A stretch of 64,000 nt of DNA from Parundibacterium terreum (GCF_014636315.1 NZ_BMED01000001.1:1617941-1681940); one strand, 5' to 3'; shown: positions 18,261-28,300, numbered from the stretch's first letter. The notes: a model not told the origin generated them from the sequence alone. Numbers and translations are program-made.

Positions 18261-19262
18261 ATGTCGAACGCAGCGAATATGCAAGCACTGGTTTTGGAAA
18301 ATTATGGGGAATCTTTTATCCTGCGCGGCGTCGCTCGCCCTGCACCCGCAGCCGGTGAAGTGCTGGTACGCATCCTTGCCAGCGGCGTGAACCCTCTAGA
18401 TATAAAAATACGCGGCGGCAATGCTGCTCATGCCAAGACCGTGCTGCCTGCCATCCTCGGCATCGACCTGGCTGGCGTAGTGGAAGCGGTTGGCCCTGGC
18501 GTCAATCGGTTTAAAGCCGGTGATGAAGTGTATGGCATGACGGGCGGTATTGCCGGTGTGCAAGGATCGCTGGCTGAATTTGCCGCGGTGGATGCGACGC
18601 TGCTGGCACATAAGCCCTCCAAGCTGAGCATGCGCGAAGCTGCTGCTTTGCCGCTGATCTTCATCACTGCCTGGGAAGGCCTGGTGGACCGTGCGGCAGT
18701 CAAGCCCGGTCAAAAAGTGCTGGTGCACGGCGGTGCCGGCGGCGTCGGCCATATTGTGGTGCAACTGGCAGTTGCCCGCGGTGCAATCGTCTATGCCACC
18801 GGCTCTGCTGCACAAAAAGAGATTATTGAAGGCTATGGAGCAGTCGCCATCGACTATCAGGCGATGACAGTCGGTGAATATGTCGCCGCCTATACCGATG
18901 GCGAAGGTTTTGACATTATTTATGACACCGTGGGCGGCGCCACGCTGGATGCGTCTTTTGAAGCAGCGCGCACCTATGGCGGCCATGTGGTCAGTTGCCT
19001 GGGCTGGGGCACGCATAAGCTGGCGCCTTTGTCTTTCCGCGCCGCCACCTATTCAGGCGTATTTACGCTGTTGCCGCTGATCACAGGCAAAGGCCGGGTA
19101 CAGCATGGCAACATCATGCAAGAAGCTGCCAAGCTGGCCGAAGCAGGCAAACTACGCCCGCTGATGGATAGCCGTGAATTTACAATGGATACCGCGATGG
19201 AAGCACATGCCTTGCTGGAAACCGGCACGGCGCGCGGCAAGGTCGTGATCAATATTATCTGA
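18261..19262 (+). CDS. MDR-family NADPH:quinone reductase-like oxidoreductase
   Basis: 333 residues. Medium-chain dehydrogenase/reductase without structural zinc. N-terminal GroES-like domain (VNPLDIKIRGG, LGIDLAGVVEAVG), Rossmann segment VLVHGGAGGVGHIVVQLA near 153-170 and C-terminal segment HALLETGTARGKVVI. Should reduce quinones or enoyl/enone compounds with NADPH. Divergent LysR partner upstream; terminator just downstream. Confidence 0.88.
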   Translation: MSNAANMQALVLENYGESFILRGVARPAPAAGEVLVRILASGVNPLDIKIRGGNAAHAKTVLPAILGIDLAGVVEAVGPGVNRFKAGDEVYGMTGGIAGVQGSLAEFAAVDATLLAHKPSKLSMREAAALPLIFITAWEGLVDRAAVKPGQKVLVHGGAGGVGHIVVQLAVARGAIVYATGSAAQKEIIEGYGAVAIDYQAMTVGEYVAAYTDGEGFDIIYDTVGGATLDASFEAARTYGGHVVSCLGWGTHKLAPLSFRAATYSGVFTLLPLITGKGRVQHGNIMQEAAKLAEAGKLRPLMDSREFTMDTAMEAHALLETGTARGKVVINII

Positions 19263-19282
19263 TCCGCAATTTGGCAAATAAC

Positions 19283-19304
19283 AAGCCGCCCAAGGGGCGG
19301 CTTT
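19283..19304 (+). terminator. Intrinsic terminator after the MDR oxidoreductase
   Basis: AAGCCGCCC pairs with GGGCGGCTT around a 3-base loop, followed by a short T run. Confidence 0.75.
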
Positions 19305-19421
19305 AACGCTGGTGCATTCCTCCACGCGCAAAACCACTACCGGAGATCGTACCCAGGTCTGCCGGTACGAGGCCAGGAGAGTCCGCTGCCCCACCTCTGC
19401 AATAGCCTGCGTATTTACCGC

Positions 19422-19679
19422 TTATTCCACTTCGCGAAGAACTTTCTCCACGCCTGTCAGCCTGGATTGCATATCAGCCAGCATCGCAGTCATTGATGCG
19501 ATAGCCGCCGCTGTTTCCGCCTGGGCGGCTACCCCCTTATTCGCGATCTCGCGATAGGCCTCGTCCTGAGCCAGGCGTACGCGTGCCTGCAAGATCGCAG
19601 ACACATATTTCATGAAGAAAACCAGTACCACGGCAACGGCTGGAAAGAAGAACGCGGCGAGAAAAACGTCTTGATACAT
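19422..19679 (-). CDS. Small membrane protein with C-terminal coiled coil
   Basis: 85 residues. One hydrophobic helix at about 6-24 (FLAAFFFPAVAVVLVFF), then an amphipathic region rich in Ala, Gln and Glu (about 30-85) with coiled-coil spacing (MTAMLADMQSRLTGVEKVL). Resembles PspB-like or other small signalling membrane proteins in layout, but I do not recognise the family. It starts 8 bp after the stop of the ArsR-type regulator, so it is the second gene of that transcript. The pairing suggests a membrane-linked input to, or output of, the regulator. Confidence 0.75.
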   Translation of the reverse strand: MYQDVFLAAFFFPAVAVVLVFFMKYVSAILQARVRLAQDEAYREIANKGVAAQAETAAAIASMTAMLADMQSRLTGVEKVLREVE

Positions 19680-19687
19680 ATGGGCCT

Positions 19688-20035
19688 CTATGATTCTGGG
19701 TTGGTAGATTCTGGGTTGGAAGTCAGGGTTTTTACCGCCTCGGCAATCGCGGCAGGCGTCAGTTCTATGGCAAAACTGGACACTTCGAAATAATTGAGCG
19801 CCTTGCCATCCTGTGACAGTTCCAACTGGCTGGTGACAAGACCGGCTCCCTCCAGCTTCTGCAAGTGCAGATGCAATAAGGGACGACTGATACCGATCTC
19901 ACGCGCCAGTTGACTGACATAATTGCGGCCTTCCGACTGCAGCGCCGCGAGGATGCGCAAGCGATGCGGATTTGATAAAGCCGCCAGGATGGCCAGCAAT
20001 TGATCTCCCGGAAGTTTCGCTGTTTTTGATTTCAT
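19688..20035 (-). CDS. ArsR-like winged-helix transcriptional regulator
   Basis: 115 residues. Winged helix: LAALSNPHRLRILAAL, YVSQLAREIGISRPLLHLHLQKLEGAGLV, then a wing and a C-terminal helix. No CxC metal site is visible, so it does not look metal-responsive. The C-terminus NPESTNPES is a short in-frame duplication (GATTCTGGGTTGG twice in the plus strand). TGTAA-N8-TTACA (20037-20054) sits next to the start codon as a possible autoregulatory site. Diverges from the BlaI gene. Confidence 0.82.
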   Translation of the reverse strand: MKSKTAKLPGDQLLAILAALSNPHRLRILAALQSEGRNYVSQLAREIGISRPLLHLHLQKLEGAGLVTSQLELSQDGKALNYFEVSSFAIELTPAAIAEAVKTLTSNPESTNPES

Positions 20036-20036
20036 G

Positions 20037-20054
20037 TGTAAACAATATCTTACA
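20037..20054. promoter_or_regulatory. TGTAA-N8-TTACA palindrome next to the ArsR-like gene
   Basis: Perfect 5-bp arms with an 8-bp AT-rich spacer, directly upstream of the start codon. Plausible self-operator; evidence is positional. Confidence 0.4.
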
Positions 20055-20096
20055 TATAAAACAGTGTCAACGACTATTTTGACAACACTAAATTGG

Positions 20097-20143
20097 TTGA
20101 CGCGCGAACATACTAATCCTATAGTACTACTAACTTAGTAGTA
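20097..20143 (+). promoter_or_regulatory. Sigma-70 promoter and BlaI-type operator of the BlaI/M56 operon
   Basis: TTGACG (20097-20102), 17 bp, TATAGT (20120-20125), immediately followed by TACTACTAA-C-TTAGTAGTA (20125-20143), a perfect 9-bp-arm palindrome covering the start-site region. BlaI/MecI/CopY repressors bind TACTA/TAGTA-type dyads, so this is the expected autoregulatory operator. Confidence 0.82.
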
Positions 20144-20169
20144 GATGACCTGACAAAAGAAAGATCGCC

Positions 20170-20556
20170 ATGACCAGCCCGCAGCCCACCGAAGGGGAAC
20201 TTGCCATATTGCGTATCCTGTGGAAACGCAAGGACCCCGCTACCGTACGTGAAGTGCATGAGGACCTGCTGCTCAGCAAGGACACTGCATACACCACCGT
20301 GCTCAAAATGCTGACGATCATGAGTGAAAAAAAGCTCGTCAAGAGAGATGAAAGCGAGCGCAGCCATCGCTATGTCGCGCTGTATTCCGAACCTGTGGTG
20401 CAATCCTCGATGTTGAAAAGCTTTGTGCAAAATGCCTTTGCCGGTTCTGCCTTCAAGCTGGTGCAGCGGGCGCTGGACGACGATACGGCCAGCAATGAAG
20501 AGCTGGATGCTATCGAACGGATGATCGCTGAAGCAAAAAAACGACGCTCCAAATAA
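20170..20556 (+). CDS. BlaI/MecI/CopY family repressor
   Basis: 128 residues. Winged helix in the first 75 residues (PTEGELAILRILWKRKDPATV, TAYTTVLKMLTIMSEKKLV) and a C-terminal helical dimerisation region (about 78-125) where BlaI proteins are cut by the activated sensor protease. First gene of an operon with an M56 protease 31 bp downstream, the classic BlaI-BlaR1 order. Its operator overlaps its own promoter, and a related dyad precedes the S41 protease gene, its probable second target. No beta-lactamase is present. Confidence 0.92.
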   Translation: MTSPQPTEGELAILRILWKRKDPATVREVHEDLLLSKDTAYTTVLKMLTIMSEKKLVKRDESERSHRYVALYSEPVVQSSMLKSFVQNAFAGSAFKLVQRALDDDTASNEELDAIERMIAEAKKRRSK

Positions 20557-20587
20557 GCCCTCACTTGCGAAAAGAGGAAAGCTCCGC

Positions 20588-22213
20588 ATGAACGCGCCTT
20601 TTGAACTGACATCCGCCATCGCCCACGTATTGCTGCACTCATTGTGGCAATTGGCGCTGCTGGCCTTTCTGGCGGCTCTGAGTTTTTCGCTGCTGGGAAA
20701 AAGCAGCGCCAGGATACGTCACGCTGTAGGAATGGCGTGGATGATGGCAATGCTGGCAGCGCCCCTGCTGACGTTTATCTTGTTCTGGCAGGCATTTCCG
20801 CTTTTTCCGGCCGGCGAACCGGGGATTGCCATCGTCACAGGCATCGATCATGGCAGCATCAGCAACCCGCCCTGGGCGGACTGGATCCTGGTATTCGTGT
20901 CCGGCTTGTGGCTGGCCGGTGTTGCGTGCATGCTGGCTCTCCAGCTAGGCGGCTGGCGCCTGATCAACAGCATGGAGCAGCAAGCCTATCTTGACTTGCC
21001 TGCTGAATGGCTACACCGCTCCCAGGCGCTGCGTACTGCGCTTGGCATAACGCGCACGGTGGCAATACGTGTTGCAAGCCATGTTGCATCGCCTTTCACC
21101 GCCCACCTCTGGCGGCCTGTCATCTGGTTGCCGGCATCCTTGCTGACGCACTTACCGCCTGAGCAGTTAGAGGCGCTGCTGGCACACGAATTAGCGCATA
21201 TCCGCCGCCTGGACTGGCTGTGGAATGGACTGCAATGCGCGGTCGAATCCTTGCTTTTCTTCCATCCGGCCATGTGGTGGCTGAGCAAGCGCATACGCCA
21301 GGAAAGGGAGCATGCCTGCGACGATCTGGCGGTAGAAGTATGCGGCGACGCCATCGTCCTGGCAGAGGCCTTGACAGCGCTAACAACGCAGCGGCATCGA
21401 CCTTCCCTTCCCCCGCGTTTTGCGCTTGCTGCAAAGGGAGGCTCCTTGATGAAACGCATCACACATCTGCTATCAAGTTCACCGGCGCCCCAGAACTGGC
21501 GCGTACCTGTTGCACTGCTATTGCTGCTGTGCTCAGGCACCTTGCTGGCAACACAGATCGTGCCGCCCAAGCATTTGCTGACGAATCTGAAGATCAATGC
21601 ATCGTCCAGCGGGGAGCTCACTGCCGGCAACTTCCGCGAGTTCACGGCAAGCTATCTGCTGGACAAGCAGCGCTATTACCGGATCAGCATGGATGATCAA
21701 GGCCGTGTGAAGGAAAGCTATAAGGAAGACGGCCATGACATGCCTGTCGATGAAAAGGTCCGCGTATGGCTGAAGGAGCTGGAACCTATGGATACGCCGC
21801 CCCTGCCACCGCAGCCACCTCGGCCACCCCTGCCCCCATTGCCGCCCTTGCCGGAAATTCCTCCCCTTCCTTTGGAACCAGTGCAGCCCCCGCCGGCGCG
21901 CGCGTCCGACTCAACGGAACTCAGGGCCTTGTTCAGCAAGCTGCAAAATGACCGCCAATTGCTTGAAACCCTGGGCACACCGGTCAATTTCGAGCGTGAT
22001 TCATTTCATGGAAGCATACGCATCTGGGGTTCCTGGGATTTCCGGCTATGGGGCCTGGAAGAGCCTGAAGGCGGTAAAGCGGCGTTCTCCATGGTATTTA
22101 GCGGCCCCAAGGGCAAGGCCAAGGTAACTTATGCCGGCACAACGCACAACGGAATCTGGCAGACCGCAAAGCTCGATATTTCTCCATTTATTTCTCCATT
22201 GATGCAGCAGTGA
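20588..22213 (+). CDS. M56 family membrane metalloprotease (BlaR1-like antirepressor)
   Basis: 541 residues. Membrane helices near 10-36, 47-70 and 98-120; M56 zinc-protease domain with HELAH (His200, Glu201, His204) and third-ligand region EREHACDDLAV near 240-249; a fourth helix near 305-321. The periplasmic C-terminal part (322-541) holds a proline-rich linker (403-437) and a terminal beta-rich domain (about 440-538), not a penicillin-binding sensor. It should cut the BlaI repressor on sensing a signal; the signal is unlikely to be a beta-lactam. Starts 31 bp after blaI. Confidence 0.88.
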   Translation: MNAPFELTSAIAHVLLHSLWQLALLAFLAALSFSLLGKSSARIRHAVGMAWMMAMLAAPLLTFILFWQAFPLFPAGEPGIAIVTGIDHGSISNPPWADWILVFVSGLWLAGVACMLALQLGGWRLINSMEQQAYLDLPAEWLHRSQALRTALGITRTVAIRVASHVASPFTAHLWRPVIWLPASLLTHLPPEQLEALLAHELAHIRRLDWLWNGLQCAVESLLFFHPAMWWLSKRIRQEREHACDDLAVEVCGDAIVLAEALTALTTQRHRPSLPPRFALAAKGGSLMKRITHLLSSSPAPQNWRVPVALLLLLCSGTLLATQIVPPKHLLTNLKINASSSGELTAGNFREFTASYLLDKQRYYRISMDDQGRVKESYKEDGHDMPVDEKVRVWLKELEPMDTPPLPPQPPRPPLPPLPPLPEIPPLPLEPVQPPPARASDSTELRALFSKLQNDRQLLETLGTPVNFERDSFHGSIRIWGSWDFRLWGLEEPEGGKAAFSMVFSGPKGKAKVTYAGTTHNGIWQTAKLDISPFISPLMQQ

Positions 22214-22295
22214 ATAGCTATTGGCAATTGGAGTCCTGCAAACGAAGAGCAGCAGTGCTTGCCCCCTTTGGGCGTAAGCATTTTTTTAAACAAAA

Positions 22296-22313
22296 CTACT
22301 AATCAATTAGTAG
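22296..22313. promoter_or_regulatory. BlaI-type operator upstream of the S41 protease gene
   Basis: CTACTAAT-CA-ATTAGTAG, a perfect 8-bp-arm dyad, 43 bp before the S41 start. The half-site CTACTAA/TTAGTAG is identical to that of the operator at 20125-20143, though the half-site spacing differs (4 versus 1). Confidence 0.75.
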
Positions 22314-22355
22314 ACATTAATCAGCAAACATTAAACAGAGGCTAAGGAGTCATTT

Positions 22356-23456
22356 ATGAAGAACAAATTGAAACTGATATTTTCACTTTTTTTAAGCGCC
22401 GTCATTTCAGGCTTGTCCATGCACGCGCTTGCTCAACCGGCGGACGCCCCCATTTCTCAGGCTGAGCGCAAGGAAGTCCTGCAAACACTGGACGTCAAAC
22501 TACAGGCCAATTATGTCTTTCCTGATGTCGCGGAACGGATAAGGAAAGCGCTGAAAGACAAGGCGGCAAAGAATGGCTACGCAACAGCCGCCAGCTCTGC
22601 GGCGTTCGCCGCCGAGCTGTCAAAAGATTTACGGGAGCAAGGCAACGACAAGCACTTCATGGTCTTCCATGATCCGCGCTTTCATGTGCAAGAAAATCCG
22701 AACGCCGTACCAAGCGCCGAAGAGATGGAAAGGCAGCGCGTCGACGCCGCGAACATGGCTTATGGCATAGAAAAGCTGCAGCGCCTGCCTGGCAATGTCG
22801 GCTACCTGGAATTGCGCGGCTTTGGCCCCACCGAACTCGTGGCAGCAGCGTATACTTCGGCACTCTCGCTGCTGGGTGGAACAGATGCATTGATCTTGGA
22901 TTTGCGCCGCAATGACGGCGGCAGCCCCAGCAGCGTTGCCTTTCTGATGAGCCATTTCTTTACTAAAGGAGATGAGCGCCACCTGAACGATATCTACGAT
23001 AGGCCGACCAATACGACGCAGCAATTCTGGACCAGCAGCAGTGTCGGTGAACGCTATTCCAAGCCTGTATATGTGCTGACCTCGGCCCGCACTTTTTCCG
23101 GCGGGGAAGAATGCGCTTACGACTTCCAGACGCAAAAACGCGCCACGCTGGTGGGCGAGACGACTGGCGGTGGTGCCAATCCGGGGAACCGGTTTTCATT
23201 GGGCCATGGCCTGGTGGTCAATATCCCTACCGGACGCGCGATCAATCCCGTGACCCATGCCAATTGGGAACACATCGGCGTAAAGCCGGATATTGCCGTT
23301 GCAGCAGCACAGGCGCAACAAACAGCCTACATGGAAATCCTGCGCAGCCTGCTGGCGAAAAATACTGATCCCGAAGAGCGTGATGACCTACAAAGGATCC
23401 TGCTGCTGGCAGAAAAAGGAGAAAGCCCAACGCCGACCTACAAGCCACGTCGCTAG
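22356..23456 (+). CDS. Exported S41 family peptidase
   Basis: 366 residues. Signal peptide 1-26 (ALA-QPAD). N-terminal helical domain (about 30-100), then the tail-specific-protease core with LDLRRNDGGSPSSV near 181-194 and nucleophile Ser248 in RTFSGGEE. No PDZ domain is evident, as in the retinoid-binding-like subgroup of S41 proteins. AAGGAG precedes the ATG. The operator upstream places it under the BlaI-type repressor. It is probably a periplasmic peptidase induced with the M56 sensor. Substrate unknown. Confidence 0.9.
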   Translation: MKNKLKLIFSLFLSAVISGLSMHALAQPADAPISQAERKEVLQTLDVKLQANYVFPDVAERIRKALKDKAAKNGYATAASSAAFAAELSKDLREQGNDKHFMVFHDPRFHVQENPNAVPSAEEMERQRVDAANMAYGIEKLQRLPGNVGYLELRGFGPTELVAAAYTSALSLLGGTDALILDLRRNDGGSPSSVAFLMSHFFTKGDERHLNDIYDRPTNTTQQFWTSSSVGERYSKPVYVLTSARTFSGGEECAYDFQTQKRATLVGETTGGGANPGNRFSLGHGLVVNIPTGRAINPVTHANWEHIGVKPDIAVAAAQAQQTAYMEILRSLLAKNTDPEERDDLQRILLLAEKGESPTPTYKPRR

Positions 23457-23584
23457 CAATAGCACAATACGTGCGCTGGACCTTATCGGTGACGTGAAAT
23501 GATGCCAGCCCGTAGCTTAAGCCGACGTGGGTATGAAGAAGGAAGCGATCGCTAAAAGTAGCGCTCCCTCCCCTCCAACTCAGC

Positions 23585-24241
23585 TCAGGCTGCTTTCAAT
23601 GCGCGGCCAGCGTGGTTGGAAACGAGCACATTGCTCTTTCCTATTGCCTGGCCGCTGCTGACGGCCTTTATCCAATCCCTGGTGCTGACCACGGCTGCAA
23701 ATTTGGAGTGAAAGATCACGCTCAGCACACGGTGTATTTCTTCTGCAGTAGCGTTGCCGGCGGCATTGGCGTAGGGTACGGCACCGGTGGCATCGCTCAG
23801 CATTTCTACCTGATAGCCGTCATGCATTGCCTGGTATATCGTGCTGGCATTGCAGTTTTGCGTCATGTAGCCGGTGATGCTCAGCGTATCGATGCCGTTC
23901 TGTTGCAGCCACGCGGCGGCATCCGTGCCGCTGAAGATGCTGGGCATCTGCTTTTCTATATGATGATCATGGCCACGGCTCTTCACCGTGTCATGCAACT
24001 CCCAGGTCGGCTGGCCTTTTTGAAAAACCGGAGCCCCCGCTACAGAGGTGTGCTGCACCACCAGTACCGGTATGCCTGTGCTGCGTGCAGCATCCATCGC
24101 TGCACCTATATTGCGTATGGACAATTCTGGATCAGGGTATTCAATCAGCAGATTGCCGCTGAAATATTCGTTCTGCGCATCAATAACAATCAGTGCGCGT
24201 TTCGGTTTGGCGGCGTTAAGCGTGCTCTCAGATGCTGGCAT
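23585..24241 (-). CDS. Isochorismatase-like cysteine hydrolase
   Basis: 218 residues. The catalytic triad of the family fits Asp21 (ALIVIDAQNEYF), Lys97 (HIEKQMPS) and Cys130 (YMTQNCNAST). cis-peptide-type motif ITGYMTQNC is present. Members hydrolyse N-carbamoyl, pyrazinamide/nicotinamide or isochorismate-type substrates; this one cannot be assigned. Its start faces the GlxA-type gene 137 bp away, a pairing often seen for this regulator class. Confidence 0.87.
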   Translation of the reverse strand: MPASESTLNAAKPKRALIVIDAQNEYFSGNLLIEYPDPELSIRNIGAAMDAARSTGIPVLVVQHTSVAGAPVFQKGQPTWELHDTVKSRGHDHHIEKQMPSIFSGTDAAAWLQQNGIDTLSITGYMTQNCNASTIYQAMHDGYQVEMLSDATGAVPYANAAGNATAEEIHRVLSVIFHSKFAAVVSTRDWIKAVSSGQAIGKSNVLVSNHAGRALKAA

Positions 24242-24377
24242 GATGTTTCCTCATAAATTGAACCGGTGTCGCGGCTGCCATATGCCATATGCAATATGCA
24301 GTCCGTGGAAAGCATTATCGAGGAGGCCAGGTTTTGGCGATAGTGACCCGGTTGCCATTAAACGATACAATCAGGCC

Positions 24378-25364
24378 ATGCTTACCTTATCCCGCCATCC
24401 TGCAAAAACTATTGCCGTTATTGCCTTTGACGGCATTAGCCCCTTCCACTTGTCGGTGCCCTGCATGGTATTCGGCGAGCATCATGGCGGCCTGGATTTG
24501 CCTGCATTCAAGGTTTGCGTATGCTCGTCCGAAGCGGGACCGCGCAGGCAGCAGATAGAGACTAATGCCGGATTCAGCATCAATACTGAATATGGCCTGT
24601 CCATCATAGAGCGGGCCGATATGGTCGTGATACCCTCGTGGCGCACCAACCTGCAAGCACCTGCTGCCCCCTTGCTAAAAGCCCTGCGCAAGGCGCATGC
24701 GCGCGGCGCTCGCATCGTCGGGCTATGCCTGGGAGCGTTTGTGGTGGCAGAGGCCGGCTTGCTGGATCAACGCAGCGCGACTACCCACTGGGCGCTGGCG
24801 GAAGAGTTTGTACAGCGCTACCCGCAGATCAGCCTGGACCCGAATGTCCTGTATGTGGATCATGGAGACGTCACCACGTCGGCGGGCACTGCCGCAGGCA
24901 TAGACTGTTGTCTGCACCTGCTGCGCTCGCAGTACGGATCGGATGTTGCAACGCATATCGCGCGCAGGCTGGTGGTCGCACCGCATCGCCAGGGCGGACA
25001 GGCGCAGTATATAGACCAGCCTTTGCCGGTACTGGCCAGCGACGACAGGCTATCCAGAGTGCTGGACTGGATGCTGCAGCACCTGGCGGAACCGCAGAGC
25101 CTGGATCAACTGGCACAACGTGCATTGATGAGCCGGCGCAGCTTTACCCGGCATTTCCAGAAACTGACAGGCACCACGGTGGGCCAGTGGCTGCTGAACC
25201 AGAGGCTGGCGCAGGCACAGCGGCAATTGGAATCAACTCGCAGATCAATAGACGATATCGCCAGCGATACCGGCTTCGGTTCCGCGCTGGTACTGCGCCG
25301 GCATTTCGCCAGCGCTTTCCAGACCTCGCCGTCAGCCTACCGGCGGGAATTCCAGGGAATTTAA
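24378..25364 (+). CDS. GlxA-type transcriptional regulator (DJ-1/PfpI + AraC)
   Basis: 328 residues from ATG 24378. DJ-1/PfpI domain (about 10-195) with VGLCLGAFVVAEAGLL near 112-127; AraC DNA-binding domain with LDQLAQRALMSRRSFTRHF and SDTGFGSALVLRRHF. The frame is open upstream to 24048, but that stretch lies antisense to the hydrolase coding region and is not conserved-looking. Probably controls the divergent isochorismatase-like gene. Second GlxA-type protein of the window, not closely similar to the one at 14834. Confidence 0.88.
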   Translation: MLTLSRHPAKTIAVIAFDGISPFHLSVPCMVFGEHHGGLDLPAFKVCVCSSEAGPRRQQIETNAGFSINTEYGLSIIERADMVVIPSWRTNLQAPAAPLLKALRKAHARGARIVGLCLGAFVVAEAGLLDQRSATTHWALAEEFVQRYPQISLDPNVLYVDHGDVTTSAGTAAGIDCCLHLLRSQYGSDVATHIARRLVVAPHRQGGQAQYIDQPLPVLASDDRLSRVLDWMLQHLAEPQSLDQLAQRALMSRRSFTRHFQKLTGTTVGQWLLNQRLAQAQRQLESTRRSIDDIASDTGFGSALVLRRHFASAFQTSPSAYRREFQGI

Positions 25365-25381
25365 GCCCCCTCCCTTTACAG

Positions 25382-28300
25382 CTATGCCGCCAGCTTCAGC
25401 GAACGTGCCAACACGCGGGCTACGTGGATGGCCTCTTGCTGTGCACCGTCGTGTATCTGGTGCCTGCAACTGGTACCGTCGGCAACGACAATGGTATCGC
25501 GATCATCCGCCATCGCTTTCCTGACGGCAGGCAACAGGGACAATTCGGCCATCGCCACGGACGCGTCGTAGTGTTCCTCTTCATAGCCGAAGCTGCCGGC
25601 CATGCCGCAGCAGGATGATTCCACTACCGACAATTCCATTTGCGGTATCCATTTCAGCACCGTCTGCACCGGCGTAAAGGCATCAAAGGCTTTCTGATGG
25701 CAATGCCCATGCACCAATACCTTGCTGCTATCAAGCGCCTGCAGGTTCAGTTGCAAGCGACCGGCCTGCTTTTCCCGGACCAGGAATTCTTCAAACAGGA
25801 AAGCCGATCTGGACAATTTTTCTGCTTCCTGGCCATAACCGTAATTCAGGAACTCGTCGCGCAATGTCAGCAGGCAAGAGGGTTCCAGGCCGACCACGGC
25901 AACACCGCGATTCACAAATGGTAGCAAGGCATCCAGTGCGCGCCGTGCTTCCGCCTTGGCCTGGTCCACCAGACCGGCAGACAGATAGGTTCGTCCACAA
26001 CAGAGCGGGCGCTGCCCCGGCACTGCGCTGAAATGCACGCGGTAGCCGGCCGCTTCCAGCACCTGCTGCGCTGCCCTGGCATTTTCCGGCTCCATATAGT
26101 TATTAAAGGTATCCACAAACAGCAAGACCTCCTTGCCATTGCTACCAGTAGCTAGCCCAGCTTGTGCATTGGACAGGAAAGAAGTCTTGAAGCGCGGCGC
26201 TGAGCGTTGCGCAGCCAGGCCCAGGCCCTGCTTGACCCAAGCTGAAACGACCGGAATTTTTTCGGCTAGCGCAATCAATCCGCCAAAACGGCTCGCATAA
26301 GGAGCATAAGACGGCATATAGGCAACCAGCTTGTCGCGCAGGCGCAGACCATGTTTTTGCGTCCACGCAGCCTTGGTTTCTATCTTGATCTTTGCCATGT
26401 CCACGCCGGTAGGACAATCACGCTTACAGCCTTTGCAGGATACGCACAGATCCAGTGTTTCCCTGACTTCCGGACTGGCCAGTCCTTCCTGCCCCAACTG
26501 GCCGGATATGGCCAGCCGCAAGGTATTGGCGCGGCCGCGGGTAACGTGCTTCTCATCCTTGGTGATGCGGTAGCTGGGGCACATGGTGCCCGCGTCAAAT
26601 TTACGGCAATGACCGTTGTTGTTACACATCTCCACCAGCTTGGCCAGGCCGCCGGTGTGGTCCGGGCCGCTACCGGGTGCAGTTTCCACGCCGCTAAGCG
26701 GATCGCGCAACACATTCCAGGGCGACCAGTCCAACTGTGTTTCGTGCGCCAGTTCCTGATAACCGGGAGCAAAACGGAAATTGCCGGTGTCGTCCATTTT
26801 CGGCGGATTGACGATGCGGTCAGGGCTGAAGCGATTTTCAGGATCGAACAACTGCTTGATCTGCTGGAATGCGTGATTGATTTTGGGACCGTATTGCCAT
26901 GCCACCCATTCGCCGCGGCACAAGCCGTCGCCGTGCTCGCCGGAATACGCGCCCTTGTACTTGCGCACCAGCGCGGAGGCCGCTTCGGCAATCTCGCGCA
27001 TATCCTTGGCGCCACCACGGCGCATATCCAGTATCGGCCGCACATGCAGCGTACCCACGCTGGCATGCGCATACCAGGTACCCTCGGTGCCGTATTGGTG
27101 GAAGACTTCGGTCAACTGGCTGGTGTATTCAGCCAGATGCTCCAGCGGCACCGCGCAGTCTTCGATGAAGGACACAGGCTTGCCATCGCCCTTCATGCTC
27201 ATCATGATATTCAGCCCGGCCTTGCGTACCTCCCACAGGGCTTTCTGTTCATTGGCGCCCGGCATTTCAACGACTGAACCGGGCAAACCAAGATCGGCCA
27301 TCAGCTCCACCAGTTGCGCCAGCTTTTGCAATTGTTCCGCCTGGGTCTGGCCGGCAAACTCCACCAGCAGGACAGCCTGCGGCTCTCCTGTCAGCGCCTT
27401 CTCTATCACCGGCTTGAAGGCCGGATTGCTAATCGCCAGATCAATCATCGTGCGGTCTACCAGCTCCACCGCGGTGGGTCCCAGCTTGACGATATGCTGG
27501 GTCATGTCCATCGCCTGGTAGAAACTGTTGAAGTTCACCACGCCAAGCACCTTATGCTGCGGCAACGGTGCCAGCTTCAAGGTCAGTTGGCGGGAATAGG
27601 CCAGCGTTCCTTCAGACCCGACCAGGATATGCGACAGGTTGGCGATACCGTCATCGGTATATGCCTTGGGATTCTGGCAATCGAAAATGTCGATGTTGTA
27701 ACCGGCCACACGGCGCAGCACGCGCGGCATCTGCTCCCTGATTTCATCCTTCTCGCGCAAGGCGATCTGCTGCAGTCCCGCCAGGATTGCATCCAGCCTC
27801 GGGCTGGATTTCATCTTGCCGACAGCACCAAACTGCGCCTGGCTGCCGTCCGCCAGCACGGCATCTATGGACAGCACGTTGTGCACCATGTTGCCGTATT
27901 CTATGGAACGCGAGCCGCAGGAATTATTGCCTGCCATGCCGCCTATCGTACATTGCGCAGCAGTGGACACATCCACCGGGAACCATAGTCCATGCGGCTT
28001 TAGCCATGCATTCAAATGATCCAGCACGATGCCCGGCTCGACAGTCACCGTCATCGCCTTGGGGTCAAACTCCAGTACATTGTTGAGCCATTTGCTATTG
28101 TCTATCACCAGCGCTTCGCCTATGGTCTGGCCGCACTGACTAGTGCCTGCGCCCCGCGCCAGCACTGGCGCATGAAATTGGCGCGCAATATCCAGCGCCA
28201 GCAGCAAATCATCCTGGCTGCGCGGCACCACGACACCCAGCGGCATGATCTGGTAAATGGAGGCATCCGTTGAATAGCGCCCGCGGTCGGCCGCACTGAA

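Noticed and set aside
23541..23575. AGCGATCGCT palindrome and nearby AGCGCT after the S41 gene as a terminator
   Set aside because: Stem is short, arms are poorly matched and no T-tract follows; not strong enough to list.
24638..25618. 326-residue plus-strand frame overlapping the GlxA-type gene
   Set aside because: Low-complexity Arg/Ala/Gly-rich translation in a shifted frame; the overlapping frame has clear DJ-1 and AraC domains.
26351..27277. 308-residue open frame antisense to the YdiJ-like gene
   Set aside because: Shadow of a clearly conserved coding region.
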